Positions 8,445 through 16,858 are shown, counted from the first letter of the stretch. The stretch is 64,000 nucleotides of DNA from Arthrobacter sp. zg-Y238 (GCF_024385525.1 NZ_JANFLU010000010.1:310001-374000), one strand, 5' to 3'. The notes: generated from the letters alone by a model not told the origin. Numbers and translations: made by a program.

Positions 8445-9305
8445 CTAGAACCCGGACCGCCAGTCAAGGATGATGTCCGCAACCTCGTCGAGGTGTGACT
8501 CCAGGAGGAAGTGGCCGCCGTCGAGAAGTTCCACGCGCGCCTTGGCGACGTCCTGGAGGAATGCCGATGCCCCGGCCGGGCCGAAGATTTCGTCATTCCG
8601 CCCCCACACGGCAAGCACCGGAACCTGGGCGGAACGCAGCCATTCATGGAGCGCCGGATACAGTGCCCGGTTGGTGTGGTAGTCACCGAAGAGCGCCAGC
8701 TGGGCCTCGTCGACGCCGGGGCGGGCCAGGAGCGCCAGATCGTGCTCCCAGGCGTCCGGGTCCACGGTAGTGGGATCCGGAACGCCGTGCTTGTACTGCC
8801 ACTCGACTGCCTCCCGGCCCAAAGCCGGACGCAGGGCCGCCTTGTTTTCCGGCGAAGGGTCCGCACCGTAGGCCCAGATGGGAGCCCAGAAGTCGGGCAC
8901 AAACCCCTCTTCGTAGGCGTTGCCGTTCTGCGAAATCACCCCTTCCACCGCTGCCGGGTTGGCCAGCGCCAGCCGCCAGGCGATGGGGGCGCCGTAGTCC
9001 TGGGTGTAGACCGTGTAGGCGTCCACGCCGAGTTCCGCCAGGAAAGCACGCGTCACCTCGGCCAGTCCGTCGAATGTGTACGTAAACTCCTCGACTGACG
9101 GCGCCGACGAGCGGCCGAAGCCTATATGGTCCGGGGCGATCACCCGGTATTGTTCGGCGAGCCTGGGGATGAGGTGGCGGAACATGTGCGAGCTTGTGGG
9201 ATATCCGTGCAGGAGTAGCAGCACCGGGGCGTCCACGGGGCCGGCTTCGCGGTAAAACACGTCTAGGCCGTTGAAGGAAACGGTTCGGTGATGGACGGCA
9301 ACCAT
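8445..9305 (-). CDS. Alpha/beta hydrolase with Asp nucleophile (haloalkane dehalogenase/epoxide hydrolase type)
   Basis: A 286-residue cytoplasmic hydrolase. The oxyanion motif is HGYPTSS (about residues 34-40), the nucleophile elbow TQDYGAP has aspartate in place of serine, the acid lies in GRNDEIF and the catalytic His in GGHFLLE. The Asp nucleophile marks the haloalkane dehalogenase/epoxide hydrolase/fluoroacetate dehalogenase branch. The DHIGFGRS motif after strand 4 is also typical. A divergent CGNR zinc-finger gene begins at 9421, so the two may share a control region. The substrate is not inferable from sequence. Confidence 0.85.
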   Translation of the reverse strand: MVAVHHRTVSFNGLDVFYREAGPVDAPVLLLLHGYPTSSHMFRHLIPRLAEQYRVIAPDHIGFGRSSAPSVEEFTYTFDGLAEVTRAFLAELGVDAYTVYTQDYGAPIAWRLALANPAAVEGVISQNGNAYEEGFVPDFWAPIWAYGADPSPENKAALRPALGREAVEWQYKHGVPDPTTVDPDAWEHDLALLARPGVDEAQLALFGDYHTNRALYPALHEWLRSAQVPVLAVWGRNDEIFGPAGASAFLQDVAKARVELLDGGHFLLESHLDEVADIILDWRSGF

Positions 9306-9420
9306 GGACTAACCCCTATCAATCGTTTTAATGGTTATGGGAAGGTACCATGGAAACCGTGCCGTGGACCCGCGTGAACCGGGAAAGCGTGCCATGCACC
9401 ATCCGCGTGAAAGGAACCCG

Positions 9421-9930
9421 ATGCTAGAGGATGAAGACCTGCTGCTCGCGCTGCTGAACAGCACACCCGTTGTCGCGGGCCGTCCCACGGATGAACTCGC
9501 GGGCGCATCCGGCGTCGAGTTCGTTGCACGCTACGGAGGCACGGGCTCTCCAGCCGAGCTTGAACATCTTCGACGGATGCGGGAGTGCCTGCAGGACGCT
9601 GTCCGGGGATCCGGGGACGCACTGTCCCGCCTTTCAACAGTGCTGGGCGACGGCGCCCTCGTCCCCCGGGTCACTCCGCAGGGACTCCGCTGGGAAGTCC
9701 GGGCTCCGGAGGACGAGCGGCTAGCCTTCCGCGTGGCGCTTGCCTGGTCCCGTGTGATCCAGGAGTTTCCCGGCCGTCTGCGTCCCTGCGCCAACAACGA
9801 ATGCAACCTCTTCCTCATCGACAGGAGCAGGCCGGGCACCGCCAAGTGGTGTTCCATGGCAGTGTGCGGCAACCGGATGAAGGCCCGCACGCATGCCGGC
9901 CGCCAGCGGGCGGCAGCAGAGCGGCCGTAA
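9421..9930 (+). CDS. CGNR zinc-finger protein (ABATE domain)
   Basis: A 169-residue probable DNA-binding regulator. The C-terminal treble-clef finger is seen as CANNECNLFLIDRS followed 13 residues later by CSMAVCGNRMKARTH, with the diagnostic CGNR box. The N-terminal ABATE-type region (NSTPVVAGRPTDEL) is the usual partner domain, thought to sense stress ligands. The ATG at 9421 is chosen because GAAAGGAA lies 6 nt upstream; in-frame ATGs further upstream lack one. Divergent from the Asp-type hydrolase at 8445-9305, which it may regulate (inference from position). Confidence 0.85.
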   Translation: MLEDEDLLLALLNSTPVVAGRPTDELAGASGVEFVARYGGTGSPAELEHLRRMRECLQDAVRGSGDALSRLSTVLGDGALVPRVTPQGLRWEVRAPEDERLAFRVALAWSRVIQEFPGRLRPCANNECNLFLIDRSRPGTAKWCSMAVCGNRMKARTHAGRQRAAAERP

Positions 9931-10010
9931 CGGGGCTGATTGTGAGTCGGATGGGGTCCGGATCAGCGTAGCGTCCCAGGACCGTTTGACCATCCTGTTA
10001 GGTTCTGACC

Positions 10011-10859
10011 ATGGGGACAATCGAGAGCCGCACACTGCATGCCCTCGTGGATGCCGCCATTGACGGGCTGCCCCCGGGGACACAAGCAGCGCCCCGGTCG
10101 ATTGTGGACATAGGGTCGGCACATATCGTGGTGCTGCTGGACGGCGCCGCCGCCGTTCGGATCGGACGGGGCCCGGGCACGGCGGCCGCCATGCGGAAGC
10201 GGCAGCAGCTGGTGGACAGCATTCCGAAGTCGGTCGGCTTACTGCTCCCCTGGTCCTTGGGACCAGTCGTGGAGCTCGGTGGGTTTTCGGCTGTCGCCAC
10301 CCGGCTGATCCCCGGCGGACCCTGCCCGCCAGGCGAAGGCGACCCCGGCCAGCTCCGAAACCTGCTCAACTCCGTATCCTCCATTGCCACTGAGCCGCTC
10401 GAAGGATTGCTGACCGAACCCCTGGCCTTCTGCGGAGGATCGGACTGGTATCGGATCCAATGCGAAGAGGTTCTGCCGCGTCTCGCTCAGGACGTTCGGG
10501 TGCGGGCCGCTGATGCGGTCTCCGCCTTGGCGAACCTCGACCCGGTCCGCGAGGTGTTCGCCCACGGTGACCTCGGAGGACACAACGTGTTCTGGGAAGG
10601 GAACCGCATAGTCGGCGTAGTGGATTGGGATCTGGCGTCCCGGAGCGACCGCTCCACAGATCTCGCCTGCATCGGTGTCTGGAACGGGTGGGACAAGCTG
10701 CCGCTGATCGCCGGCTCCTCGGAAGTGGGCCGTGCTGTCATCCGGCGGAACACCTTCCGGCTGCAGCAAGTCGCGTTCGCTGTACTGAACCGTCGGCCGG
10801 CGGACGAGATTGAGCAGGCGGTCACCCGGGCAAACACCTGGCTCCGGGAAAGGCTGTAA
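10011..10859 (+). CDS. Aminoglycoside phosphotransferase-like kinase
   Basis: A 282-residue APH/choline-kinase-fold protein. The catalytic loop is FAHGDLGGHNVFW (Brenner-type HGDxxxxN, about residues 182-194) and the metal-binding Asp is in VVDWDLAS. The N-terminal ATP lobe is weakly conserved (AAVRIGRG as the likely Lys-strand equivalent, with Arg instead of Lys), so activity on antibiotics should not be assumed. It starts 81 nt after the CGNR gene, and its stop is 3 nt before a GTG-started membrane gene, with which it is probably co-transcribed. Confidence 0.8.
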   Translation: MGTIESRTLHALVDAAIDGLPPGTQAAPRSIVDIGSAHIVVLLDGAAAVRIGRGPGTAAAMRKRQQLVDSIPKSVGLLLPWSLGPVVELGGFSAVATRLIPGGPCPPGEGDPGQLRNLLNSVSSIATEPLEGLLTEPLAFCGGSDWYRIQCEEVLPRLAQDVRVRAADAVSALANLDPVREVFAHGDLGGHNVFWEGNRIVGVVDWDLASRSDRSTDLACIGVWNGWDKLPLIAGSSEVGRAVIRRNTFRLQQVAFAVLNRRPADEIEQAVTRANTWLRERL

Positions 10860-10862
10860 CCG

Positions 10863-11537
10863 GTGGACTCCAACGAACCTCGCTACCGGACAGTTGCGTT
10901 GCGAGTTGTTGTGCCCGGTGCCTGCCTGCTGCTTGGGCTCGCGCTTGTCCTGCCATCTGCCACCGGGTGGATCCTCGTCGTCGGTTCCCGCATCGTCAGC
11001 CCCTGGCCGGCGGCCGCCGCGCTGCTGCTGGCCTCCGTGGCGATTCGGTGGCTCGGCTCTCGGAACGGAGCCGGCGACCGCAAGAATCCCCGGTTGCACT
11101 CCCCCGTTCCGGCACTGCTGGCGGCCGCCGTCGCGGGGGTCGGAATCGCCGTCGGATCGCTGCTCGATGCAGGGACCGAGAGCCTCATTCTGGACCCCCA
11201 GGGACCGGAGGGCTGCCGCGCCGCAGTGCGGGAGTCCGCTTTCCTCATGTCAGGAAGCGGCAAGGTTTACGCGGTCGGCAGCCACGGAATCGGCAGGCTG
11301 GCCGGTGAGTGGAACACCGACGACGGCTACCGGCCCATCGAGGCCGGCGACTACACCTTGGTTTGGAGCGCCATCGGCGGGCAGCTCACCGTCGACGGCG
11401 CCTCCACCCCCAACGGGTATCGGCTGGTCGAAGCAAGCGAATACACCGTGCAGCTGGACGCCGACGGCAACGAGCTCAGCGGTTACGTACCCGTGGGACC
11501 GACAGAGTTTGAGCAGCAGCCGGTCGCCTGCCGGTAA
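10863..11537 (+). CDS. Conserved membrane protein, function unknown
   Basis: A 224-residue protein with three hydrophobic segments in the N-terminal half (about residues 15-40, 47-62 and 82-102), followed by a soluble C-terminal half of about 120 residues that is probably extracytoplasmic. The soluble part contains two Gly-Tyr-Arg-rich repeats of similar pattern (DDGYRPIEAGDYT and PNGYRLVEASEYT, about 33 residues apart), an internal duplication. The start is GTG 3 nt after the kinase stop, suggesting coupling. No family was recognised. Confidence 0.7.
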   Translation: MDSNEPRYRTVALRVVVPGACLLLGLALVLPSATGWILVVGSRIVSPWPAAAALLLASVAIRWLGSRNGAGDRKNPRLHSPVPALLAAAVAGVGIAVGSLLDAGTESLILDPQGPEGCRAAVRESAFLMSGSGKVYAVGSHGIGRLAGEWNTDDGYRPIEAGDYTLVWSAIGGQLTVDGASTPNGYRLVEASEYTVQLDADGNELSGYVPVGPTEFEQQPVACR

Positions 11538-11605
11538 AGCCCGCCTGTCCGGGCTGGTTCAGCTAAAGAATCTCCTAGCGCAAATAGCCTTCTCATTGTT
11601 GACTA

Positions 11606-12139
11606 ATGCCTATGCCAGCCGTTGAAATCCGCCGAGCCACCGAAAATGACGCCCACGACCTCGCGCGGGTCCATGTCCAAGCATGGAAATGGGCCTACCG
11701 CGGATTGATGCCCGATTCCCTCCTCGATGGACTGGACGTTGAGCGAAGGGCTGCGGGCTGGAAGCGAATGATTTACGAAGGGCGGGTGCCTCAACCGCAT
11801 CTGGCCGTGATCGGCTCGAAGGTCGCGGGGTTCTCCCACGCAAATACCAGCGGCGACGACGACGCCGATCCTCACGTCGGAGAGGTCACGGCCCTCTACC
11901 TCCTGGAGGAATATGTCGGTACGGGAGTCGGGCGCCACTTGTGGGAGGCGGCGCTTGACCAGTTACGCGAAAGCGGACACACCGCTTTGTCCGTGTGGGT
12001 GCTGGATTCAAATCTGCGCGGAAGGAATTTCTACGAACGAATGGGAATGGTCCCGGACGGAACAACTAAACAAGAGCTGATTGGGGATTCAACGCTGACG
12101 GAAGTTCGCTACCGCTCACCGTTCAGGGATGCAGATTGA
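11606..12139 (+). CDS. GNAT family N-acetyltransferase
   Basis: A 177-residue single-domain acetyltransferase. The N-terminal strand-helix reads VEIRRATENDAHDLARVHV and the acetyl-CoA loop is YVGTGVGRHLWEAA (Q/RxxGxG/A equivalent, about residues 111-124). The NFYERMGMVPDG ending is typical of the L-amino-acid/phosphinothricin-like GNATs. The ATG at 11606 or 11612 may be used. Its last 17 nt overlap the convergent DUF1349 gene. The substrate is unknown. Confidence 0.85.
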   Translation: MPMPAVEIRRATENDAHDLARVHVQAWKWAYRGLMPDSLLDGLDVERRAAGWKRMIYEGRVPQPHLAVIGSKVAGFSHANTSGDDDADPHVGEVTALYLLEEYVGTGVGRHLWEAALDQLRESGHTALSVWVLDSNLRGRNFYERMGMVPDGTTKQELIGDSTLTEVRYRSPFRDAD

Positions 12140-12707
12140 TCCCGTCTGAGGGTGCAATGCTGAAGTCCGTAAACCGCACGTTTAACCCGCCGCGTTCCGG
12201 AGAGCATGCCATCAGCCCTACCTGGCAACGACTCTCCAGGGGAAGGTAGCCCAGCCGCAGACTGCTCCACTGCCCATCCAAGCCGCCGCGTTCCAGGTAC
12301 TGCACATGGACCGCGGTGGCCTGCCGGGTCAGCCTCAGGGTTATCTCGTCCTGGGTTGTGCCGAGAGGACGCAGAGACCAGTCCGAAGTGCCGTTGGTAA
12401 TCACCGTGCTGAGCTGAAGCGCGCCGTCGCTGTTCTCAACTCCGGTCTTCAGCCAGGTTCGCTCATCGGTCCGAAGCATCAGTCCCGCCTGATCATAGAG
12501 CGTGGTGAAATCGCCCGAAAACGTCGCGGTGGCCACAAAGTCACCCGTTACTTCCGTGTAGAAGAAATGTCCGGTGTCGCGGATGAATCCGTAGTGGGTT
12601 TCTCGCCAGAAATCCGTGGAGGCAGCAGTTTCCAAAGTCAGCGAGTCCCCGCTGACTTTCCAACTGGCCGGCTCGTTCAGCCACGACATGTTCTCGAACA
12701 TATTCAT
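12123..12707 (-). CDS. DUF1349 domain protein (regulation-of-enolase/concanavalin-like fold)
   Basis: A 194-residue protein matching the DUF1349 pattern: an early W-L-N-E-P, DFWRETHYGF, a central YDQAGLMLR motif and WLKTGVE, all hallmarks of this lectin-like beta-sandwich. The longer open frame to 13016 is arginine/proline-rich with no family similarity, so the ATG at 12707 (MNMFENMSW; ATG at 12701 possible) is taken as the start. That ATG overlaps the TGA of a small membrane ORF by 4 nt. It is the last gene of the sigma/anti-sigma-like run on the minus strand. Its molecular role is not established. Confidence 0.8.
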   Translation of the reverse strand: MNMFENMSWLNEPASWKVSGDSLTLETAASTDFWRETHYGFIRDTGHFFYTEVTGDFVATATFSGDFTTLYDQAGLMLRTDERTWLKTGVENSDGALQLSTVITNGTSDWSLRPLGTTQDEITLRLTRQATAVHVQYLERGGLDGQWSSLRLGYLPLESRCQVGLMACSPERGGLNVRFTDFSIAPSDGINLHP

Positions 12708-12796
12708 CCATTTCTTGGTGCAGGCGTGGAAAGGATACGACGAAGCATAATCGGCGCAAGGAAGATGAGGACGCCGAGGGCAGCCACGGCAACCAT
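12704..12796 (-). CDS. Possible 30-residue single-helix membrane protein, or tail of a lost permease
   Basis: A short minus-strand frame encodes one strong hydrophobic helix (AVAALGVLIFLAPIML) followed by a basic RR and a Pro-rich end. Its TGA overlaps the ATG of the DUF1349 gene (ATGA at 12704-12707), the coupling seen in real operons in this genome. The same frame is open further upstream to about the end of the preceding gene, without an ATG/GTG near a good ribosome binding site. It may be a genuine micro-protein or the C-terminus of a deleted membrane protein. Confidence 0.35.
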   Translation of the reverse strand: MVAVAALGVLIFLAPIMLRRILSTPAPRNG

Positions 12797-12843
12797 CGCG
12801 CCGCGCAGCCCTGCCGCGTCCGGTACCCGTACGGCGGTACTCC

Positions 12844-13683
12844 TCAGGGGCTTGTGGGTTCGGCGTCGTGCAGGACCGTCCCGTCACGAAGGGTGATGGT
12901 GTAGGCGAGGTCAGGTGCGGGCCCGCCGTTGCCCTCAAGCTCGGAACCGAACGCGGTTCCCGGCCACCAGGCCACGTACCGGCCGTCTTCGAGGGAGGCC
13001 TGGACCTGCTGCCCATCGGCCGTGTGAATGGTTACGCCGACAACGTTGTCCCCGATATGGCCCTGGGTGAGGGAAACCGTAGGCCGGGGCCGGCTGATCA
13101 GCGTCCTGCGGTCGTTGTATTCGGTGATGGGACCCTGAGTGAACTGATCCCCGACGGGCACTGCACCTTTTCCGCCGCTGCCCGAGGTTGCGACGTCGTC
13201 CGCCCGGCCGCTGCCTACCGGCACATGCGCCAGACAGTCCGCGGAGGTATCGTTCGCTCCGGCGTAAAGGAGCACTACCCACTCCCCCCGGCGCTCGGCG
13301 ATATCGAGTGACGGAGAGTCGATGTTCAGGCCCTGCTCGCGGCATGCCTTTTCCGTGGTGGCCAGGTCTGCCTCGGTCAGGGTCTCAGGCACGGGGGTCC
13401 AGGAAGCGTAAGCATTTTCGGCGCTAAGCAGGTTCGGGGCCAGTACGACGGCGGCCGCCAGGACAGCGACGACAGCGGGTACCGCTATCCAGCGGGCGTG
13501 CCGGTGCTTCCCGTGAGGTGCCGACTCGATCCGTTCGGCTGTTGCTCCCGCCCCGGCCGAGGGATCGGTGGCAAGGATCTGCTGCAGTCCCGTCTCGTAC
13601 CGCCGTCGGGATTCGCCGTCCGGTGCGGAACGTGGTGCCGGGTCCAGCGTGCGCAGGGCCCTTAGATAGGTATCGGGTTTCAT
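12844..13683 (-). CDS. Membrane protein partnered with an ECF sigma factor (anti-sigma-like, CU044_5270-like)
   Basis: A 279-residue protein with a cytoplasmic N-terminus of about 80 residues (YLRALRTLDPAPRSAPDGES then RRRYE), one transmembrane helix (about residues 81-101: IAVPAVVAVLAAAVVLAPN) and a soluble extracytoplasmic domain of about 175 residues. This is the topology of actinobacterial proteins encoded directly after ECF sigma genes. The ATG at 13683 lies 4 nt inside the sigma gene, and its GGAGGAATTG ribosome binding site is made of the sigma gene's last codons, so translation is coupled. By position it may be a membrane anchor or antagonist of the sigma factor, but no zinc-binding anti-sigma motif is present. 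Confidence 0.65.
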   Translation of the reverse strand: MKPDTYLRALRTLDPAPRSAPDGESRRRYETGLQQILATDPSAGAGATAERIESAPHGKHRHARWIAVPAVVAVLAAAVVLAPNLLSAENAYASWTPVPETLTEADLATTEKACREQGLNIDSPSLDIAERRGEWVVLLYAGANDTSADCLAHVPVGSGRADDVATSGSGGKGAVPVGDQFTQGPITEYNDRRTLISRPRPTVSLTQGHIGDNVVGVTIHTADGQQVQASLEDGRYVAWWPGTAFGSELEGNGGPAPDLAYTITLRDGTVLHDAEPTSP

Positions 13684-14223
13684 ATCAATTCCTCCAAGGT
13701 CGAGTAGTCCGGCGCCCGGTGCCGAAGGGCACGGTGCAGGGACTGGCGTGCGCGGTGGAGACGGATACGGTAGGCGGCCGCAGAAATTCCCAGTACGCGG
13801 CCGGCCTGCGGAGAGGTCAGGTTTTCCCACACTGCGAGCGACAGCACTTCCCGGTCCTCGGGCCGGACCCTGCTCCAAGCGGCCGCCAAGTCCACTTGGA
13901 GGGCAACCAAGTCGTCCTCCGGATCGATGAATTCCGGGATATGGGAGGCTATCCGAACCTCAAGGGCACCTTGGCGCGCACGGGAACGCTGATCGTTGAG
14001 CAGACAGTTGCGGGCCGTGCCGTACAGCCATGCCCGCGCATCCCCTGGCTCCCGAGGCAGGTCATCCAGCCGGCGCCATGCTGCCATGAAGGCTTCGTGG
14101 GTTACGTCTTCGGCCCGGTGCGGTTCGGTCCGGCGCTGCACAACGCAGGACGTCACCGTATGTTGTCGCGTAGAGCGCGGCGAAGCGGGCCTCGCGTTCC
14201 TTAGAGCTTCGTGTTGTCCCCAT
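13680..14223 (-). pseudogene. ECF-type RNA polymerase sigma factor, apparent frameshift near 14142
   Basis: Two overlapping frames together make one sigma-70 family protein. From the ATG at 14223 (AGAGGT upstream) the frame gives REARFAALYATTYGDVLR, the first helix of sigma region 2. From about 14141 another frame continues with VQRRTEPHRAEDVTHEAF, WLYGTARN and the region-4 HTH (LTSPQAGRVLGISAAAYRIR). The junction CTG CGT T GTG has one unpaired T, equal to one extra or two missing bases. Either the gene is broken, the read has an error, or frameshifting occurs. An ATG at 14156 would give a product lacking the first part of region 2. The following gene is coupled (ATGA). Confidence 0.7.
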
Positions 14224-14424
14224 ACCTCTACATGTCCGGCTCGGTGCCAAGTGTTACTAACCAGAGAAGATCACTGGATCGTACAGTGCCGGTGACGGAT
14301 GGCAGTCTCTGCCACACGCCAGGTTAAGACCGACATCCCCGGCCGCCTCGGCACTCTTGACAGCGGCATACCTGTAAAGCGAATTAGACATGTAAAGCAA
14401 GCTGTACATCCGAGGAGGCCGGCA

Positions 14425-14892
14425 ATGTCTGTTGAGCAAACCCGCACAAATTGGGGATATGCCAAGTTCGGAACCGGCCGCGTACCGGCCGCAGCCATCG
14501 CTGTTCCTTGTGGATTAGCTCTGGGAGCAGCAGGAGGTTTGCTGTCTGTCTTGCTCGGCATCACCGATCCGAATCCTGCGCTCAGCTTCTGGGTCTTTTT
14601 TGCCTGCATCGCCATGCCCGCTGTGGCCCTGGTCTATCTCCTGGTCGTGGATCGAAACACTTTGATCGGTGCAACCGAGCGGCCTGACGACTCCGTCGAG
14701 TCCGGGTGGTACGAGAAGGCGGCTGCGGGTTCCTTCACGGATCTGATCCTGCTGCTTGGGGTCGCCGCTACCGTTCTGGCCTTCGTCCCATGGGACTTTT
14801 CCGTCGACCTGAAGCTCGTCCTTCCGGCCATGATCGCTCTGGGCTTCGCCTCCTTCGGCATCCGGTACCTGGTGCTGCGGCGGAAAGGCTGA
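14425..14892 (+). CDS. Four-helix membrane protein paired with an XRE regulator
   Basis: A 155-residue integral membrane protein with four hydrophobic segments (about residues 22-44, 53-73, 96-118 and 124-146). CGAGGAGG lies 7 nt before the ATG. The stop is directly followed by a GTG-started HTH gene on the same strand. Pairs of a small membrane protein and a 65-70-residue XRE regulator recur in actinobacteria and firmicutes, but the function of the membrane partner is not known to me. Confidence 0.75.
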   Translation: MSVEQTRTNWGYAKFGTGRVPAAAIAVPCGLALGAAGGLLSVLLGITDPNPALSFWVFFACIAMPAVALVYLLVVDRNTLIGATERPDDSVESGWYEKAAAGSFTDLILLLGVAATVLAFVPWDFSVDLKLVLPAMIALGFASFGIRYLVLRRKG

Positions 14893-14893
14893 C

Positions 14894-15094
14894 GTGAGGA
14901 ACCTGGTGCATGAGTCGCGGCAGCGCCTGGCCTGGTCCCAACAGCGGCTCGCTGACGAGTTGGGTGTATCCCGCCAGACCGTCATCTCCATCGAGCGCGG
15001 ACGTTTCGACCCGTCATTGCCGCTGGCCTTTCGGATCGCAGCGGTCTTCAACAGCACAATCGAGGACCTTTTCTTTCCCGATGAGCAGCAATGA
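14894..15094 (+). CDS. Small XRE/Cro-type HTH transcriptional regulator
   Basis: A 66-residue protein consisting almost wholly of one helix-turn-helix: LAWSQQRLADELGVSRQTVI and the FNSTIEDLFFPDE ending are diagnostic of the YgzD-like short XRE regulators. The GTG start lies 1 nt after the membrane gene's stop, with GGAAAGG inside that gene as its ribosome binding site. It probably represses its own two-gene operon (inferred from the usual behaviour of this type). Confidence 0.88.
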   Translation: MRNLVHESRQRLAWSQQRLADELGVSRQTVISIERGRFDPSLPLAFRIAAVFNSTIEDLFFPDEQQ

Positions 15095-15132
15095 GATGCG
15101 CTGGCGCCAGCAGCATTCCGGCAGCGGAGAAC

Positions 15133-16113
15133 TCACTTCATTTTCATGTGAGTGATTGCCCCGTTGACGAGCTGCGCGTTGGCCTGCTCCCAGTGCTTCA
15201 CGATGCTCCCGCCGCCGTGGCCGTCCCCCTCGTCGATAACGAGTTTTGGTCCCGGCCACTGTTGGTGGAGTTCCCAGGCCGTGAGCGCGGGGCCGGAGAT
15301 GTCGCGGCGCCCGTGAATAAGCGATCCCGGAATGCCGTGCAGGCGGTCCATGGCGGCAAGGATCGGCGGGTCACTCACGCCGGCAGAAGCCCAGTAATGC
15401 GCGGTGAGCCGGGCGAAGGCGATCCGGTAGCCGTCGTCGTTCCACCGGGGATCGCGGCGGAAGCCGTCTGTGCCGATGGAGATATGGGTGTCCTCCCACA
15501 GCGCCCACTCGCGGGAGGCGGCGTCACGGACGGCAGGATCCGGCGAGTTCAGCAGCCGCAGGTAGGCCTCGACCAGCCGTCCGCGTCCGCGCTCGTACCC
15601 CATCCCGCTTCGCTCTGCGTGCGCGGCGAAGCGATTCCAGGCTTCCGGGAAAATCGCGCCGACGCCTTCGGTGATCCAGTCCACTTCCCGTCGGCTCGTC
15701 GTCGTAACCGCGACCAGCACCATGCCGAGGACGCGTTCGGGATGCGTCTGGGCATAGGCAAGGGCAAGGGTGGAGCCCCAGGACACTCCGTTGACGATCC
15801 ACTTCTCGACGCCGCGGGCTTCGCGCAGGGTTTCGATGTCGTGAATCAGGTGGGCAACTGTGTTGGTCTCCAGGGGCGTAGAAGGATCCGACGCATGCGG
15901 GCGGGAACGTCCGCAGCCGCGTTGCTCCAGGCCAAGCAGTCGGGTTCGCGTGAGGTCGAAACGGTGCCGGTACCCGCTTGTTCCCAGCGTGCCCCCGGGG
16001 CCGCCGTGCAGATAGAGCGCGGGCACGCCGTCGGGCTGCCCCCACTCTTCCCAGTAAATGCTCTGACCGTCTCCACCATCGAGCATTCCCTGCTCCCGCG
16101 GTGTCTCCCCCAT
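15133..16113 (-). CDS. pip: Proline iminopeptidase (S33 family)
   Basis: A 326-residue alpha/beta hydrolase that removes N-terminal proline from peptides in the cytoplasm. Family motifs: LYLHGGPGG (oxyanion, about residues 33-41), DQRG-equivalent LEQRGCGRSRPHA, nucleophile GVSWGSTLALAYAQ, acid in HGRRDISGP and His in DGHGG. The NTVAHLIHDIETLRE segment is highly typical of Pip. AGGGGAG lies just before the ATG at 16113. Note LEQRG where many homologues have LDQRG. It is flanked by unrelated regulators and is probably monocistronic. Confidence 0.9.
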   Translation of the reverse strand: MGETPREQGMLDGGDGQSIYWEEWGQPDGVPALYLHGGPGGTLGTSGYRHRFDLTRTRLLGLEQRGCGRSRPHASDPSTPLETNTVAHLIHDIETLREARGVEKWIVNGVSWGSTLALAYAQTHPERVLGMVLVAVTTTSRREVDWITEGVGAIFPEAWNRFAAHAERSGMGYERGRGRLVEAYLRLLNSPDPAVRDAASREWALWEDTHISIGTDGFRRDPRWNDDGYRIAFARLTAHYWASAGVSDPPILAAMDRLHGIPGSLIHGRRDISGPALTAWELHQQWPGPKLVIDEGDGHGGGSIVKHWEQANAQLVNGAITHMKMK

Positions 16114-16191
16114 CAGCTCCCCTTTTCAATCTTCCCGGCGCCGAGTCCACCGCTGATCCGGACCAAACGAATGTGAGTCCTTCAAGCAGGC

Positions 16192-16803
16192 TTAATCGAC
16201 CAGTGCTGTGGGTTTCAGGAGCCTGAACGCTTCATCGAGCAGTACCCGGGATGTCACCGCACCGTTGCGGTGCACCAACTCGGCTGAGGAAACGTCGAGG
16301 CAGGTCAGAGCACACAGTGTGATGGCCCGTGCGTGATACTGCCGCTCCGCCTCGGGGCCATTCAGGGCATCGGCGACCAGCGGCACAAGAACAGTCATCC
16401 AAGCGAGGTGCTTCTCCGTGTTCCGGGCGCGCAGAGAAGGCGTGCTGATCATCACTCGCGTTGCACGCAGGGCCCGTTCAGGGTCCGCTTCGATTGTCTC
16501 CACGACCGCCTCGAACCCCGACCGCAGGGCCTGCCATACGGGCATCGATTCCAGGCTTTGGGCCAGCCGCTGCCGAACGGGCTCGCCGTACAGCATGGGG
16601 TCACCCAAAACCACGTCTTCCTTGGAGGCGAAGTACCGGAAGAAGCTCCGGGGCGAAATGCAGGCCGCTGCTGCGATTTGGTCGACGGTGGTCTCATCAA
16701 AACCCTGCTCGTCAAAAATTACGAGAGCAAGCTCCGCGATCTGCTGGCGTACGGCATCGCGTGTGCGCTGCCGCAGCCCGATCCCGTCACTACTTGCACT
16801 CAT
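16192..16803 (-). CDS. TetR family transcriptional regulator
   Basis: A 203-residue repressor. The HTH region (LALVIFDEQGFDETTVDQIA then SPRSFFRYFASKEDVV) is the MftR/AcrR-like subtype with phenylalanines. The ATG at 16803 is preferred over an upstream in-frame ATG at 16965 because the latter would extend across the divergent promoter into the neighbouring gene's leader. It is divergent from the aldo/keto reductase at 16919 and probably binds the 28-bp inverted repeat at 16831-16858. Confidence 0.85.
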   Translation of the reverse strand: MSASSDGIGLRQRTRDAVRQQIAELALVIFDEQGFDETTVDQIAAAACISPRSFFRYFASKEDVVLGDPMLYGEPVRQRLAQSLESMPVWQALRSGFEAVVETIEADPERALRATRVMISTPSLRARNTEKHLAWMTVLVPLVADALNGPEAERQYHARAITLCALTCLDVSSAELVHRNGAVTSRVLLDEAFRLLKPTALVD

Positions 16804-16826
16804 GCTCCGAGCATACCTTGCCTCTG

Positions 16827-16858
16827 TTGACAGTCTCTGCCACATCAGGCATAGACTG
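16827..16858 (+). promoter_or_regulatory. Promoter with embedded inverted-repeat operator for the aldo/keto reductase
   Basis: TTGACA at 16827-16832 and CATAGA at 16850-16855 are spaced by 17 bp, a good sigma-A promoter. The inverted repeat 16831-16858 has outer arms CAGTCT/AGACTG and inner arms TGCC/GGCA, and it covers the spacer and the -10 box. A TetR dimer bound here would block the polymerase. The adjacent TetR gene is the obvious candidate binder. Confidence 0.6.

Noticed and set aside
12708-13016. N-terminal extension of the DUF1349 protein
   Set aside because: The extra sequence is Arg/Pro-rich, antisense-like to the upstream gene, and the internal ATG is coupled by an ATGA overlap.
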